DNA of 64,000 nt, from contig CAZXWN010000001.1 in NCBI GenBank assembly GCA_964644695.1, positions 310,001 through 374,000 on the forward strand, given 5' to 3'. Within the stretch, counting starts at the first letter, position 1, and every line of letters starts with the position of its first letter. A program made the translations under genes and the position numbers. Below are positions 25,978 through 36,115 of this stretch, piece by piece. This DNA comes from CAZXWN01 sp964644695 [NCBI: uncultured bacterium]. GTDB taxonomy: Bacteria; UBP4; UBA4092. A model generated the notes under the pieces. The model saw only the letters and a list, made by a program, of their open reading frames with translations. It was not told the DNA's origin and made no database searches.

Positions 25978-28148
25978 ATCTCAATAATGACACTTCAATA
26001 AAGGTTCCGACGGAGTTGGAGCCTTTATTGAAGTGTATAAAGAATTACTTGCCTAATGAATCTCTTGATGAGGTAGTAAAGGCCTTTTTGTTTGCATCAA
26101 GAGCTCATTCAGAAATGAAAAGGCTTTCCGGTGAACCCTATATCCAACATTGCCTTTCGGTCGCCTTAATATTAGCTGAATTAGAAGTAGATATTCCTAC
26201 CATATGTGCAGCATTGCTTCATGATGTAGTTGAAGACACCGGTATGACACATGAGGAACTTGAAAAAAGGTTTGGCTCTGAAGTGTCCATACTTGTAGAG
26301 GGTGTCACAAAAATTGGCAAACAGCAGTTTGATACGCGGGAAGAACGTGAAGTAGAAAATATGAGGAAAATTATCCTGGCAATGGCACAGGATATTCGTG
26401 TAATCATCATTAAATTAGCGGATAGATTACATAATATGCGTACACTTCAATATCATTCACCAGAAAAACAAAAAAGAATTGCTACCGATACTCTTGATAT
26501 TTACGCACCTATAGCTCACAGACTTGGTATTGGCCGGATTAAATGGGAATTAGAGGATTTGTGTTTACGTTTTCTCAAACCCGATGTTTATTCTCAGATC
26601 CATCAGATGGTTGCAAAGAAGAGAAGAGAACGAGAAGAATATATTGTCCAAGTTATAAAAGTTCTTAGTGAAAAACTTGCAGAGTCAAAGATTAAGTCGA
26701 GGATTGAAGGAAGACCAAAACACTTCTATAGCATTTATCAGAAAATGTTGAATCAGAATAGAGATATCGATGAGATTTATGATTTAACAGCTATTCGCAT
26801 TATTACTGATTCTAAGAGAAATTGTTATGAAGCTCTTGGTGTTGTACACACATTATATAAACCAATTTTAGGTCGATTCAAAGACTATATTGCCATGCCT
26901 AAATCAAATATGTATCAATCTTTACATACAACCGTCTGGGGTGTAAATAATGAGCCATTAGAAATCCAGATTCGTACAGATGAAATGCATTTGATTGCAG
27001 AAGAGGGTATAGCCGCTCACTGGTTATACAAAGAAGGTATTCATTTATCCAAGGAACAATACGATAAGCGTTTTGGTTGGTTGCGACAGCTAATTGAATC
27101 ACAAGAAGAAACTAATGATCCCAAAGAATTTATGAGAAACCTGAAAATTGAATTATTTTCAGATGAAGTCTTTGTTTTTACTCCCAAAGGGTCCGTTAAA
27201 GAATTGCCTGTTGGAGCTACTCCTGTAGATTTTGCCTTTGCTGTCCACAGTGAAGTAGGACTCAGATGTACGGGCGCAAAGGTTAATGGGAAATTAGTGC
27301 CACTTAGGACGGCACTTAATACTGGGGATATTGTTGAGATTATTACTAATAAAAGTGCCAAGCCAAGCAGAGACTGGCTAAGTTATATAAAGACTTCACG
27401 TGCAAGGAATAAAATAACCCATTTTTTAAAACAAGAGGAAGCCTCTGAACTTATAAAAACTGGGCGTGAAGAAGTGGCGAGAGAATTGAAACAAATTCAT
27501 ATTGGAATTCAGGAAGTTTCAAAACCAGATGGGCTGGTTAAAATTGCAATTGATTTGGGGTTTCCTGGAGCTGATGAGCTTTTCATTGCTGTCGCTTCTG
27601 GGAAAGTGTCTGCAAAGAATATCGTAAACCGTTTATTTCCCTCAAAAGACAAGATAATCAAAAATGAGAATTTATTAACATCAAATACTGCCCCCATTTC
27701 TCATAGTCAAGAAGGTGTCATAATTCAAGGGGTTTCTGATGCTTTAGTTCGTTTTGGAAGGTGCTGTCATCCTGTTCCTGGTGATCCCATTGGTGGATTT
27801 ATAACTCGTGGAAGGGGCATATCTATACATAAAATTGGATGTCAAAGTATTAAACCATTTTTACAGGATAAATCGCGCATCATAAAAGTAACTTGGGATA
27901 ATACTCAAGAAAAGTATCCAGTTCCAATCCGAATTATTGCTCACGACAGACCCGGTCTCTTACGTGATGTATTGGACTTGATTGCCTCATTTGATATTAA
28001 TGTATATTATGCAAAGGCTGAACAAGCGAATAAAAAGGCAAATATTCATATAACTATCGATATTATAAACAATAAACAGCTAGATGATTTAATAAAAAAT
28101 CTTGGAAATATCACTGGAGTTATAGAAACGGTAAGAATTAACAAATAA
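25956..28148 (+). CDS. rel: Bifunctional (p)ppGpp synthetase/hydrolase (Rel/SpoT)
   Basis: 730 residues. Long RSH protein controlling the stringent response. N-terminal hydrolase: HCLSVALILAELEVD and LLHDVVEDTGMTHEEL (His89-Asp90). Synthetase: GRPKHFYSIYQKM, DLTAIRII, and RFKDYIAMPKSNMYQSLHTT. The RFKD form (Arg307-Asp310), rather than the EXDD of RelA, marks a bifunctional enzyme. Then TGS (VFVFTPKGSVKELPVGATPVDFAFAVH), a zinc-finger/helical part with RFGRCCHPVPGDPI, and a C-terminal ACT domain (IRIIAHDRPGLLRDVLDLIA). Start overlaps pepT by 22 nt. Confidence 0.96.
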   Translation: MDPTSDINLNNDTSIKVPTELEPLLKCIKNYLPNESLDEVVKAFLFASRAHSEMKRLSGEPYIQHCLSVALILAELEVDIPTICAALLHDVVEDTGMTHEELEKRFGSEVSILVEGVTKIGKQQFDTREEREVENMRKIILAMAQDIRVIIIKLADRLHNMRTLQYHSPEKQKRIATDTLDIYAPIAHRLGIGRIKWELEDLCLRFLKPDVYSQIHQMVAKKRREREEYIVQVIKVLSEKLAESKIKSRIEGRPKHFYSIYQKMLNQNRDIDEIYDLTAIRIITDSKRNCYEALGVVHTLYKPILGRFKDYIAMPKSNMYQSLHTTVWGVNNEPLEIQIRTDEMHLIAEEGIAAHWLYKEGIHLSKEQYDKRFGWLRQLIESQEETNDPKEFMRNLKIELFSDEVFVFTPKGSVKELPVGATPVDFAFAVHSEVGLRCTGAKVNGKLVPLRTALNTGDIVEIITNKSAKPSRDWLSYIKTSRARNKITHFLKQEEASELIKTGREEVARELKQIHIGIQEVSKPDGLVKIAIDLGFPGADELFIAVASGKVSAKNIVNRLFPSKDKIIKNENLLTSNTAPISHSQEGVIIQGVSDALVRFGRCCHPVPGDPIGGFITRGRGISIHKIGCQSIKPFLQDKSRIIKVTWDNTQEKYPVPIRIIAHDRPGLLRDVLDLIASFDINVYYAKAEQANKKANIHITIDIINNKQLDDLIKNLGNITGVIETVRINK

Positions 28149-28184
28149 ATAAAAGAGGTAAGTTTGAACTTACCTCTTTTATTT
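28147..28184. terminator. Bidirectional terminator between rel and rpmB
   Basis: Eighteen-bp perfect stem (28147-28164 with 28167-28184) whose outer part is A-rich on one side and T-rich on the other, so both strands read a GC core followed by a T-rich tract. It lies between the convergent rel and rpmB genes. Confidence 0.9.
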
Positions 28185-28197
28185 ATTTCAATACGAA

Positions 28198-28392
28198 TTA
28201 TGCAGCTTTAGTTACTTTGCCAGAGCGGATACAACGAGTGCAAACACGAATATACTTGTTTACACCAGGCGCGATTTGAGCATGGACTCTCTGTAAATTA
28301 GGGAGCCAACGCCTTTTAGTTTTCTTATTTGAATGGGACACATTATTACCACTATGAGATGTTTTTCCACAAACTGAACAACTTACTGACAT
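28198..28392 (-). CDS. rpmB: 50S ribosomal protein L28
   Basis: 64 residues. Starts [22 protein letters not shown] and contains [10 protein letters not shown], the L28 signature. Four cysteines (two near the N terminus, two in [11 protein letters not shown]) make it the zinc-binding form. AGGAGT ribosome site upstream. Single gene divergent from recG. Confidence 0.97.
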   Translation of the reverse strand: MSVSCSVCGKTSHSGNNVSHSNKKTKRRWLPNLQRVHAQIAPGVNKYIRVCTRCIRSGKVTKAA

Positions 28393-28522
28393 GACATACT
28401 CCTCAATAAATGACTTAACTCTATAAATATATCAGTTTTTACCCAATATATCAATACCCAATCCTTGATATATATGGTTATAATGAAGCTACTTATGAAT
28501 AAATAAATTGTATGGGAAGTGT

Positions 28523-30592
28523 ATGGATTACAATCAATCCGTTCAATATTTAAAAGGTGTTGGACCCCATAAGGCAAGATTGTTTGAAAAAATGGGAGTT
28601 ATAACTATATTAGATTTGCTTTTATTTTTTCCAAGAGAATATCAGAATTGGGGAAATTTAAGAAAAATAGCAGATATTCAGATTGGTGAAATTGTGACAT
28701 TTATCGGATATGTGATGGCATTCAAGGAAATAAGACCATTCAAATCAAAGGGTGTGAAACATATACTGAAAATGGCCGTTTCTGATGGGACGTCAGTCGT
28801 GCATATAGTTTGGTTTAATCAATCGTATAATTTGAAAAAATATTCAGTGGGTGAACAATTATGTATAACTGGGAAGGCAAGGAAGGGATTGTCAAAATTA
28901 CAAATTGAACCCTATGAAATATCTAACGTTGAAGATGGCACTCTTCCTACTGCTAAGAAATATGTCCCCGTGTATCCACTTACTGAGGGATTAGACCAAA
29001 AAATACTACGAAAATTAATTGCTTTTGTGTTGGATGAAATTAATATCAATTTTGAGACATTACCAGACCCCATATTAAGGAAGTATAGCTTTATACCACG
29101 GAGTGAATCACTTAAACTGATTCATTTTCCAGAGAACGAACGTGATGTTGAGAAGGCTAGAAACAGGCTTGTATATGAAGAACTATTCTCATATCAGATT
29201 GCTTATTTGTTAGTAAAACGTAGACAAGAGATACAGATTAAAAACATTGTCTATACAAGTAATTATGAATTAATTCACAAGGTAAAAGGTATTATTCCCT
29301 TTGACCTTACTAATTCTCAAAAAAGAGTACTACACGATATATGGAAAGATATGAAATCCTCTTCACCAATGAATCGTCTTTTACAAGGCGATGTTGGATC
29401 TGGAAAAACTATTATTGTCTTATTTTCATTATTATTGTCATATTGTAGTGGATATCAAAGCGTATTGATGGTTCCTACTGAAGTTTTGGCAAACCAGCAT
29501 TATAAGACGTTTCTGAAATACTTCGAGTCTATAAATATAAATCTCTTTTTGTTGACAAGCCAAACATCTTCAAATGACAGAAAAAAGATTTATCAATACA
29601 TTGGTGAAGGAATTCCCTGTATTGTAATAGGTACTCATGCGTTGATTGAAAACAATGTGGTGTTTAAAAAATTATCATTAATTGTAATTGATGAGCAACA
29701 CAGGTTTGGTGTAATTCAAAGAGATAGTCTTAGGTTAAAAGGGGGTAATACTGCTGACGTTTTAATAATGACAGCTACTCCCATTCCCAGAACACTTAGT
29801 ATGAGTGTTTATGGAGATTTGGATATATCAGTTATTGATGAAATCCCCCCTGGAAGAAAGCCCACCAAAACTCAAATATGTGAGAGTAATAGTACTGCAC
29901 TATATGAGTTTATCCATGAAAATATTACAAAAGGACGTCAAGCTTACTTTGTTTATCCTTTAATTAATGAAACCGAAAAGAGTGATATTAAAGCCGCATT
30001 ATCAATGCATAAGGAACTTGGAAAAATATTTCCTGATTTTGAAATTGGGTTGGTCCATGGAAGACAAAACAAAAGGAATCAACAATCAACAATGAATTCT
30101 TTTGTGAATGGAGAGATTGATATTTTAGTCAGCACAACAGTGATTGAGGTTGGTGTTGATGTTCCGAATGCAAACATAATTGTTATTGAAAATGCAGAAA
30201 GATTTGGACTAGCTCAATTGCATCAACTGCGAGGAAGAGTTGGAAGAGGATTTTATGAATCTTTTTGTTTTCTTGTTTCTGAAAATAATGTGTCTGAAAT
30301 TGCAAAACAACGATTAAGAATAATGGAAGAAACTACAGATGGATTTGTGATTGCTGAAAAAGACATGAAACTAAGAGGCCCTGGTGAAATGATTGGTACT
30401 GCGCAACATGGTGCCATCAATTATTATATTGCCAATCTCCAAAGAGATGAAGAATGGCTGAAATTAGCACGAGATGATGCAAAGAGAATAATCAACGATG
30501 ATCCAACCTTGTCGAAAGAACAAAATAGCAGAATAAAGTTTTTACTCAAACAATATGTTAGAGAAAAAATCAATTATGGTGATGTAGGGTAG
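28523..30592 (+). CDS. recG: ATP-dependent DNA helicase RecG
   Basis: 689 residues from ATG 28523, with GGGAAG upstream; an in-frame TTG at 28508 has no ribosome site. RecG reverses stalled forks and branch-migrates Holliday junctions. Seen: N-terminal wedge/OB region (LKGVGPHKARLFEKMGV, LLLFFPREYQNW), Walker A LLQGDVGSGKT, DEQH box, MTATPIPRTLSMSVYGDLD, and GRVGRGFYESFCFL. Its 3' end overlaps the convergent DUF2298 gene by 23 nt. Confidence 0.96.
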   Translation: MDYNQSVQYLKGVGPHKARLFEKMGVITILDLLLFFPREYQNWGNLRKIADIQIGEIVTFIGYVMAFKEIRPFKSKGVKHILKMAVSDGTSVVHIVWFNQSYNLKKYSVGEQLCITGKARKGLSKLQIEPYEISNVEDGTLPTAKKYVPVYPLTEGLDQKILRKLIAFVLDEININFETLPDPILRKYSFIPRSESLKLIHFPENERDVEKARNRLVYEELFSYQIAYLLVKRRQEIQIKNIVYTSNYELIHKVKGIIPFDLTNSQKRVLHDIWKDMKSSSPMNRLLQGDVGSGKTIIVLFSLLLSYCSGYQSVLMVPTEVLANQHYKTFLKYFESININLFLLTSQTSSNDRKKIYQYIGEGIPCIVIGTHALIENNVVFKKLSLIVIDEQHRFGVIQRDSLRLKGGNTADVLIMTATPIPRTLSMSVYGDLDISVIDEIPPGRKPTKTQICESNSTALYEFIHENITKGRQAYFVYPLINETEKSDIKAALSMHKELGKIFPDFEIGLVHGRQNKRNQQSTMNSFVNGEIDILVSTTVIEVGVDVPNANIIVIENAERFGLAQLHQLRGRVGRGFYESFCFLVSENNVSEIAKQRLRIMEETTDGFVIAEKDMKLRGPGEMIGTAQHGAINYYIANLQRDEEWLKLARDDAKRIINDDPTLSKEQNSRIKFLLKQYVREKINYGDVG

Positions 30593-32603
30593 GGTTAATT
30601 TTATAAATGGTAATTGAATTGTGAGAGTAAATAATCTTACCAACTGAGCTCCATTTGTTATTATTCGGGTAATACATATTTTCTAGAAAACCTACATACA
30701 CATATTCGATTTTATATTTTTGTATTAGAGACTTTAAAATTTCTGTATCATTTGTTCCCCATAAAAGAGATATGTCTTTATATCGTTTTTCAATGAGTGA
30801 TGTATTATTTCTCCATATAACCTCATGGTTGCCCCACCCAAGTAATGATGAAAGCCCCGTATACGAAGATATTCTTCCTGTATAGTAATAAGCTGATCCT
30901 GGTGCCTCCAGAATTACATGATTTCCTGTTAGATAGGTGTTTAGCCATTTTATGGCATCTTTCTCCTGAGGCATTAATTTATCCATATAACACAAGCCAT
31001 CTAATGTACATGAACTGTTTGAGTTAACTCTATCTCGAACAACAGCGATAGGATATATAAGACCCAGAGATATTAAAAGTACTATATGTACACGGATTTT
31101 GGGTGTAGATTTTATCCAATATTTCGCAATAAATGGTGACAATCCACATCCTAAAAGAATCCAGGAAAGGAAATATGTCTTAAATACTGTATTATGTCTA
31201 TAAAACATGCCCTCATTGTAGGGGTCAATCAGGTATAAAAATTCACATGACCCTATACTAATTAATGCTATTGAAATCAGTACCCTATATGTACTCGTTT
31301 TATCCAGGATATAAATAAGCACTCCCCACCAAATTAATAAGTATCCTGGCCAGTATTTAGTTGATACGAAGCATAATAAAACTAATGGTGACAAATAAAT
31401 CAAATCCAATTTATTTTTTACTGGCTTATTGAGTAATAAAAGTGAAAATCCCCCAAATATTCCCCAAACAAAAAATACAGCCAGTGGTCCACTTGGAGTT
31501 GAAACAATTCCTACTCCTTTTACTGATGATGACAGGTTATGCCAATATGGATGAAAAGTAACGATTAGCAAGCTTGATATAAATAAAACATGAAAAATGT
31601 TCTTAGCACTCATTAGTTTTTTAAGGTTATGACATATAAAAACTATAATTAATAATAATATTATTGGTACATCCCATGGATTGATCATACACAAGAGGGA
31701 AAAACAAGAAATTGTTACGATGCTTAGGGCATTTGAACGATTTAGTTTGTACTGTAGGAGTAAACAAATGAGTGCTAATACAAAAGGTAGGTTTATGTAA
31801 TGTGCATGAAGATCCCCATGAATGAAACTGAAAAACGGGAATTCATTAATTGTGTAGGGGATTACTCTTGAACTTGACCAATAATCAATATTATTACCTC
31901 TGACGAGTTGTACTACTGGATATAGATTTCCCAATAGACAGACTATGATGCATAGGAAAATGCCAGTCCATAAACGTTCTTTGTTATTTGGTGACATAGA
32001 AACAGTAAAACAGTGGAGGAATGTTAAGTAAAAGACTGTTACAAGCGCAAATTGATAACCATAAGAAAAATAGATGCCACTCATTTTCAATACATTGGCA
32101 AATATCATGTGTCCCCAATAGTAATAGTTCGATGAGTATCCAGCGAGCCAGGGATCTGGAGGCGGAAGAACATCTGTTCGTATTAGAGAATTAAGAATAG
32201 CCGAGTCCATTAATTTCTCAGCTCCAATAATAGAAGGGTTTAATGCCCTTATAGTCAATAAAATGCTGAAGACCAATAGTCCGAATAATTCATAAGCTAA
32301 AATCTTTTTACAATTGTCTTTTAGTGCTAATTGTGTATTTTTTCCAAGGGGATCCAATAGACCCCAATTTAAAATAAGTTGTACAATAACAATAGACCAG
32401 AGCAAATATTTACAATAAGAGATATGAAACCAAGATACTGCCGTAAATGATAAAAAAGATAAACAACCTAACCCCAGAGTTCTTGACAGTAACACCCCTT
32501 TCTCTGGAGCTTTAGGAAACAATATAATACTCAGAGGAATCATTGATATACCAATGATTATCAACCAGAAATACCAATAGATGGATAATAAAATCGAATT
32601 CAT
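30570..32603 (-). CDS. DUF2298 'YYY' polytopic membrane protein
   Basis: 677 residues with at least twelve hydrophobic helices. Near residue 145 is AGYSSNYYYWGHMIFANVLK, the tyrosine triplet that names this family, and further on FPFFSFIHGDLHAHYINLPF, with the conserved GDLH. The family occurs mainly in Chloroflexi and archaea and is thought to be a GT-C-like glycosyltransferase; no member I know of is characterised. The C-terminal soluble part contains ILEAPGSAYYYTGRISSYTG. Ends inside the recG 3' end (23-nt overlap). No carbohydrate neighbours on the same strand. Confidence 0.85.
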   Translation of the reverse strand: MNSILLSIYWYFWLIIIGISMIPLSIILFPKAPEKGVLLSRTLGLGCLSFLSFTAVSWFHISYCKYLLWSIVIVQLILNWGLLDPLGKNTQLALKDNCKKILAYELFGLLVFSILLTIRALNPSIIGAEKLMDSAILNSLIRTDVLPPPDPWLAGYSSNYYYWGHMIFANVLKMSGIYFSYGYQFALVTVFYLTFLHCFTVSMSPNNKERLWTGIFLCIIVCLLGNLYPVVQLVRGNNIDYWSSSRVIPYTINEFPFFSFIHGDLHAHYINLPFVLALICLLLQYKLNRSNALSIVTISCFSLLCMINPWDVPIILLLIIVFICHNLKKLMSAKNIFHVLFISSLLIVTFHPYWHNLSSSVKGVGIVSTPSGPLAVFFVWGIFGGFSLLLLNKPVKNKLDLIYLSPLVLLCFVSTKYWPGYLLIWWGVLIYILDKTSTYRVLISIALISIGSCEFLYLIDPYNEGMFYRHNTVFKTYFLSWILLGCGLSPFIAKYWIKSTPKIRVHIVLLISLGLIYPIAVVRDRVNSNSSCTLDGLCYMDKLMPQEKDAIKWLNTYLTGNHVILEAPGSAYYYTGRISSYTGLSSLLGWGNHEVIWRNNTSLIEKRYKDISLLWGTNDTEILKSLIQKYKIEYVYVGFLENMYYPNNNKWSSVGKIIYSHNSITIYKINPTLHHHN

Positions 32604-32679
32604 AGTAAAAGAATAATTGGCAATGTTGTTTTCTTTAGTTATTATTTGATATACAAATTAAAAATAGAATTGTAGCCTT

Positions 32680-33306
32680 ATGTCGATAGCAAAAGAAAGT
32701 TTACCTTTTATAGCTCCACTTATATTATTAACTATTTTAATAGGATGGTGGGATTGGCGTTTTGCATTCATTCCTGTCATCTTTATCACGTTAATAGCTT
32801 TTTTCTTTAGAGACCCCTCCCGAACTATCCCATCTGAACCAGATATTATAGTCTCTGCAGCAGATGGAAAGGTAGATATTATTGATGAAATCCCCTCATT
32901 AGACGAACATTCAAATGCTAAATTAAAAAGAGTAAGTGTATTTTTATCTGTATTCGATGTTCATATTAACCGCTCTCCAGTGGCGGGTAAAATAATAAAA
33001 ACTCAGTATAAACAAGGGAAATTTCATAATGCGATGGATGGTAAATCTTCGGAATTAAATGAAAATAACCTCATCTGTATATTCTATAATGGTAAAAAGG
33101 TATGGGTAAGGCAAATAGCAGGAATGATTGCCCGTAGAATTGTATGTTATTTGGAAAAAGGTTCGTCTGTAGAGCGTGGTGAAAAAATAGGGCTGATACG
33201 CTTTGGATCAAGAACCGATATTTACTTACCATTAGAAGCAGAAGTAATTGTGAAAAAAGGAGATCGTGTACGAGGTGGAGAAACCATTATTGCACGATTG
33301 AAATAG
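32680..33306 (+). CDS. psd: Phosphatidylserine decarboxylase (small, archaeal-type)
   Basis: 208 residues, the short proenzyme class. Makes phosphatidylethanolamine from phosphatidylserine. Hydrophobic N terminus anchors it (LPFIAPLILLTILIGWWDW). Core motifs: FFRDPSRTIP, SAADGKVDII, SVFLSVFDVHINRSPVAG, and RFGSR (Ser177), where self-cleavage should yield the pyruvoyl group. PssA follows after 6 nt and supplies the substrate. Confidence 0.95.
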   Translation: MSIAKESLPFIAPLILLTILIGWWDWRFAFIPVIFITLIAFFFRDPSRTIPSEPDIIVSAADGKVDIIDEIPSLDEHSNAKLKRVSVFLSVFDVHINRSPVAGKIIKTQYKQGKFHNAMDGKSSELNENNLICIFYNGKKVWVRQIAGMIARRIVCYLEKGSSVERGEKIGLIRFGSRTDIYLPLEAEVIVKKGDRVRGGETIIARLK

Positions 33307-33312
33307 AAAAAC

Positions 33313-34098
33313 ATGAAGAAGATTAATTCAATCAAGGGTATTTATCTGTTACCTAACCTGTTTACTACTGCAAGCTTATTTTGTGGATTTTTAGCTATTA
33401 TCTTTGCAAATAACAATCAGATTGAACAAGCAATATGGTCAATTTTTATTGGGGTAATTATGGATGGTTTAGATGGAAGAATTGCCCGTATGACAGGTAC
33501 ATCAAGTGAGTTTGGTGTCCAATATGATTCACTTTCTGATTTGGTGACTTTTGGAATTGCCCCCGGTTTTATATCCTATAAGCTGGCTCATGGGTATGGT
33601 AGTAAAATTGCTTTAGCCGCCTGTGCAATGTATGTGATATGTGGTGCATTACGTTTAGCCAGATTTAATGTACAAAGTAAGGGTGAAGAAAAACAAGGTT
33701 TTGTTGGGATTCCGATCCCGGGTGCCGCTGCCATGTTGTTGTCAACAATTATGGTTTTTGAGAAATATAACTGGATTTTCATGCCGAAGTGGATTCCAAT
33801 GTTGGCTTTTATTTTAGGAATGTTGATGGTAAGCAATTTGCCATATATGAGCCTTAAAAAAGCTCGCCTTGAACAGAAAAAACCGTTTAATTCATTAGTT
33901 GCTATGGTCATGGTAGTTGTTATTCTGATAATGATATCTGACTATATGGAATTAATGTTATTTGGATTATGTACTATCTATACCCTTTTGGGGATATTGA
34001 CAGGAATTGGGGTTCCAACATGGAAAATTCCGGGTATTGGTTATTATATTCCTATTCCTACAAATGCATTGATACGAGCTGGTAGAATAAGTAAATAA
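33313..34098 (+). CDS. pssA: CDP-diacylglycerol-serine O-phosphatidyltransferase
   Basis: 261 residues. Membrane CDP-alcohol phosphatidyltransferase with the full signature DG-x2-AR-x8-G-x3-D-x3-D (Asp54, Gly55, Ala58, Arg59, Gly68, Asp72, Asp76). N-terminal IYLLPNLFTTASLFCGFLA is typical of the PssA type 2 group. About eight helices. Sits 6 nt after psd; together they make phosphatidylserine and phosphatidylethanolamine. Confidence 0.95.
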   Translation: MKKINSIKGIYLLPNLFTTASLFCGFLAIIFANNNQIEQAIWSIFIGVIMDGLDGRIARMTGTSSEFGVQYDSLSDLVTFGIAPGFISYKLAHGYGSKIALAACAMYVICGALRLARFNVQSKGEEKQGFVGIPIPGAAAMLLSTIMVFEKYNWIFMPKWIPMLAFILGMLMVSNLPYMSLKKARLEQKKPFNSLVAMVMVVVILIMISDYMELMLFGLCTIYTLLGILTGIGVPTWKIPGIGYYIPIPTNALIRAGRISK

Positions 34099-34117
34099 TA
34101 GATAAGAGGGAAAGCCT

Positions 34118-34342
34118 GTGATACTAAAATCCATAAGTCACCTTGCTTTATTGGCACAATCTAATCTTGGGAATATTAATAAGTTAAAAGAAAATATAGT
34201 CCAAAATGGTGTCCAAGGTCTAATATGTTTGGGATTGGTTTTCGGTGGTTTTATTTGGGCACTTATATTTGACAATAAAATTGGATATTTGTTGGTAATT
34301 GGTGGTTTTGTTTGGATGGCAAAACTGTGGGGATTATTTTAA
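34118..34342 (+). CDS. Small membrane protein, unknown function
   Basis: 74 residues from GTG 34118, with AGAGGG 8 nt upstream. Amphipathic N terminus (SHLALLAQSNLGNINKLKEN) and two hydrophobic helices (about 33-50 and 55-70). No family recognised. It is 19 nt downstream of pssA and probably in the same transcript. Its 3' end overlaps the convergent TPR gene by 9 nt. Confidence 0.6.
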   Translation: MILKSISHLALLAQSNLGNINKLKENIVQNGVQGLICLGLVFGGFIWALIFDNKIGYLLVIGGFVWMAKLWGLF

Positions 34343-36037
34343 TAAAAAATTTTGTTTATATTCTCTGAGTAAATTTTTTATTTGTTTATTTCCTTTATCG
34401 TCTGAAAGTCTTTTTTCCAAAAGTGATATAGCTTTTTCAAGGTTGTTATTTTTGTAATATGCTTGCGCAAGATGTAAGATCATTTCACTGTTATTGGGAT
34501 TAATTTTATACGACTTTTCCAAATACTCAACCGCCTTTTCATAGTCACCTCTTTTAAAATAACACCACCCCAGACTATCCAGTATGTAGTATTTCTCAGG
34601 TGACAAAGACACTGCCTTTATCAGTAATTTTAGCGCCTCTTCAAAGTAAATATTATTTTCCACATAAACATACCCTAATGCATTCAAATAATCGGGTTCA
34701 TCAGGACTTAAGCTAATGGATTCTTTCAAGTAGCCAATGGCTTTTTCATATTGTTTATTTTCAAGATTTATTAGTCCCATACGATAGGGTATCTCAGGAT
34801 TGTTTTTATTTTTTTTATAAGCAGTTTGGTACCATGACATGGCAATATCTGGTTTATTTAATGATTCATAGGATAAAGCTAAGGAAAAAGCTATGCTCGA
34901 ATATTGTGGATATTGTTGATAGATCTTTTCGAGATAATCAATTGATTGTGGTATTTGATGGGTCTCTGAGAAGTAGTTACTGTAAAGTTTCAGAATGTTT
35001 TTTTCATCTGAAGCCTGAATTATTGAATCTTTTATGAAGTTGGCTGCCCCTGTTTTATTACCATTATGATGGTAGATAAATCCAAGATAAAGTTTAGCTA
35101 GTGGTGAGTTATCCTTCTTACTTACGAGTGGTTCAAGATAACTCTGAGCTTCTTCATATTGACCTAAATGGACCAGGGCAATTCCATAGCGTAATTTGTG
35201 ACTGTTATAATCAGGTTGTTTAGTAATGAGATAACTGAGGTAGGTTGTTGCTGAAGAGTAATTCATTTGGCTTATATAAATTTCAGAAAGCCCAGTATAA
35301 GCAGGAATGGATGTGCTATCCAAACTTATGGCTTTTAGATACGCTGTTTCTGCTAAATATGATTGATTCAACATTTCATAACAATTTGCCAAACTAATAT
35401 ATCCCATTGGAATGTTTGGGTTGAGCTTTGTTACTGTTTTAAAACATTCAACTGCTTTTTCATAATCACTGGTGAGCGAATAGAGTGTACCTAATTGAAA
35501 AATAGAAATAATATCTGCAGGATTAAGAGATATTGCTTTTTCATAGTGATCGATTGAACTCTTAATATTACCCGTTCGCCAGTATTCTTCTGCCAATAAA
35601 GATTCCGCAGCATCTTGAGTCGAATCATTCATTAATGACTGTAGGATTTCGTTAATCGCAAGTGTATGCTTATTTAATCTGGCATAAATTGTTCCCAATA
35701 ATAATCTTGCGGTTGGATTATCCTTTTGAATGGCTAAGACTTTTTTTGAATATGTCGTGGCCTTATCAAAATCATCTTGAAGATAATAAAGCTCAGCAAC
35801 TTCCATTGTTATTTCAACATTTGTTGAATCCCAGGACAATCCTCTCATAAATTCTTGTAGGGCATTATCATATTGACCATTAAACTTATAAAAAGAACCA
35901 AGGATATAACTTTGATAAACTCTGATTTGTTGATTTTGCGTGTAAATTGATTGAGGCACTAAGTCCGCTGCCATATTTGGGGATACAATATTGAATAAGG
36001 ATATAACTAATAATATATAGAATATTTTTATGGGCAT
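34334..36037 (-). CDS. Exported tetratricopeptide-repeat protein
   Basis: 567 residues. Signal peptide (KIFYILLVISLFNIVSPNMAA) with a probable cleavage after Ala-Ala near residue 24, then about fifteen TPRs spanning nearly the whole protein (for example YDNALQEFMRGLSWD, YEKAVECFKTVTKLNPN, YEKAIGYLKESISLSPDEPD, YEKAVEYLEKSYKINPNNSE). Its architecture resembles outer-membrane or periplasmic TPR assembly proteins. Protein-protein scaffold is inference; no catalytic domain is visible. Divergent from priA. Confidence 0.85.
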   Translation of the reverse strand: MPIKIFYILLVISLFNIVSPNMAADLVPQSIYTQNQQIRVYQSYILGSFYKFNGQYDNALQEFMRGLSWDSTNVEITMEVAELYYLQDDFDKATTYSKKVLAIQKDNPTARLLLGTIYARLNKHTLAINEILQSLMNDSTQDAAESLLAEEYWRTGNIKSSIDHYEKAISLNPADIISIFQLGTLYSLTSDYEKAVECFKTVTKLNPNIPMGYISLANCYEMLNQSYLAETAYLKAISLDSTSIPAYTGLSEIYISQMNYSSATTYLSYLITKQPDYNSHKLRYGIALVHLGQYEEAQSYLEPLVSKKDNSPLAKLYLGFIYHHNGNKTGAANFIKDSIIQASDEKNILKLYSNYFSETHQIPQSIDYLEKIYQQYPQYSSIAFSLALSYESLNKPDIAMSWYQTAYKKNKNNPEIPYRMGLINLENKQYEKAIGYLKESISLSPDEPDYLNALGYVYVENNIYFEEALKLLIKAVSLSPEKYYILDSLGWCYFKRGDYEKAVEYLEKSYKINPNNSEMILHLAQAYYKNNNLEKAISLLEKRLSDDKGNKQIKNLLREYKQNFLLK

Positions 36038-36115
36038 CTTATTGTCCTGAATTAAAGTAACTGCTAATCTACATACATTCTAGAATTCATATTCACTTGA
36101 AGCAAGGAAAAAGGA

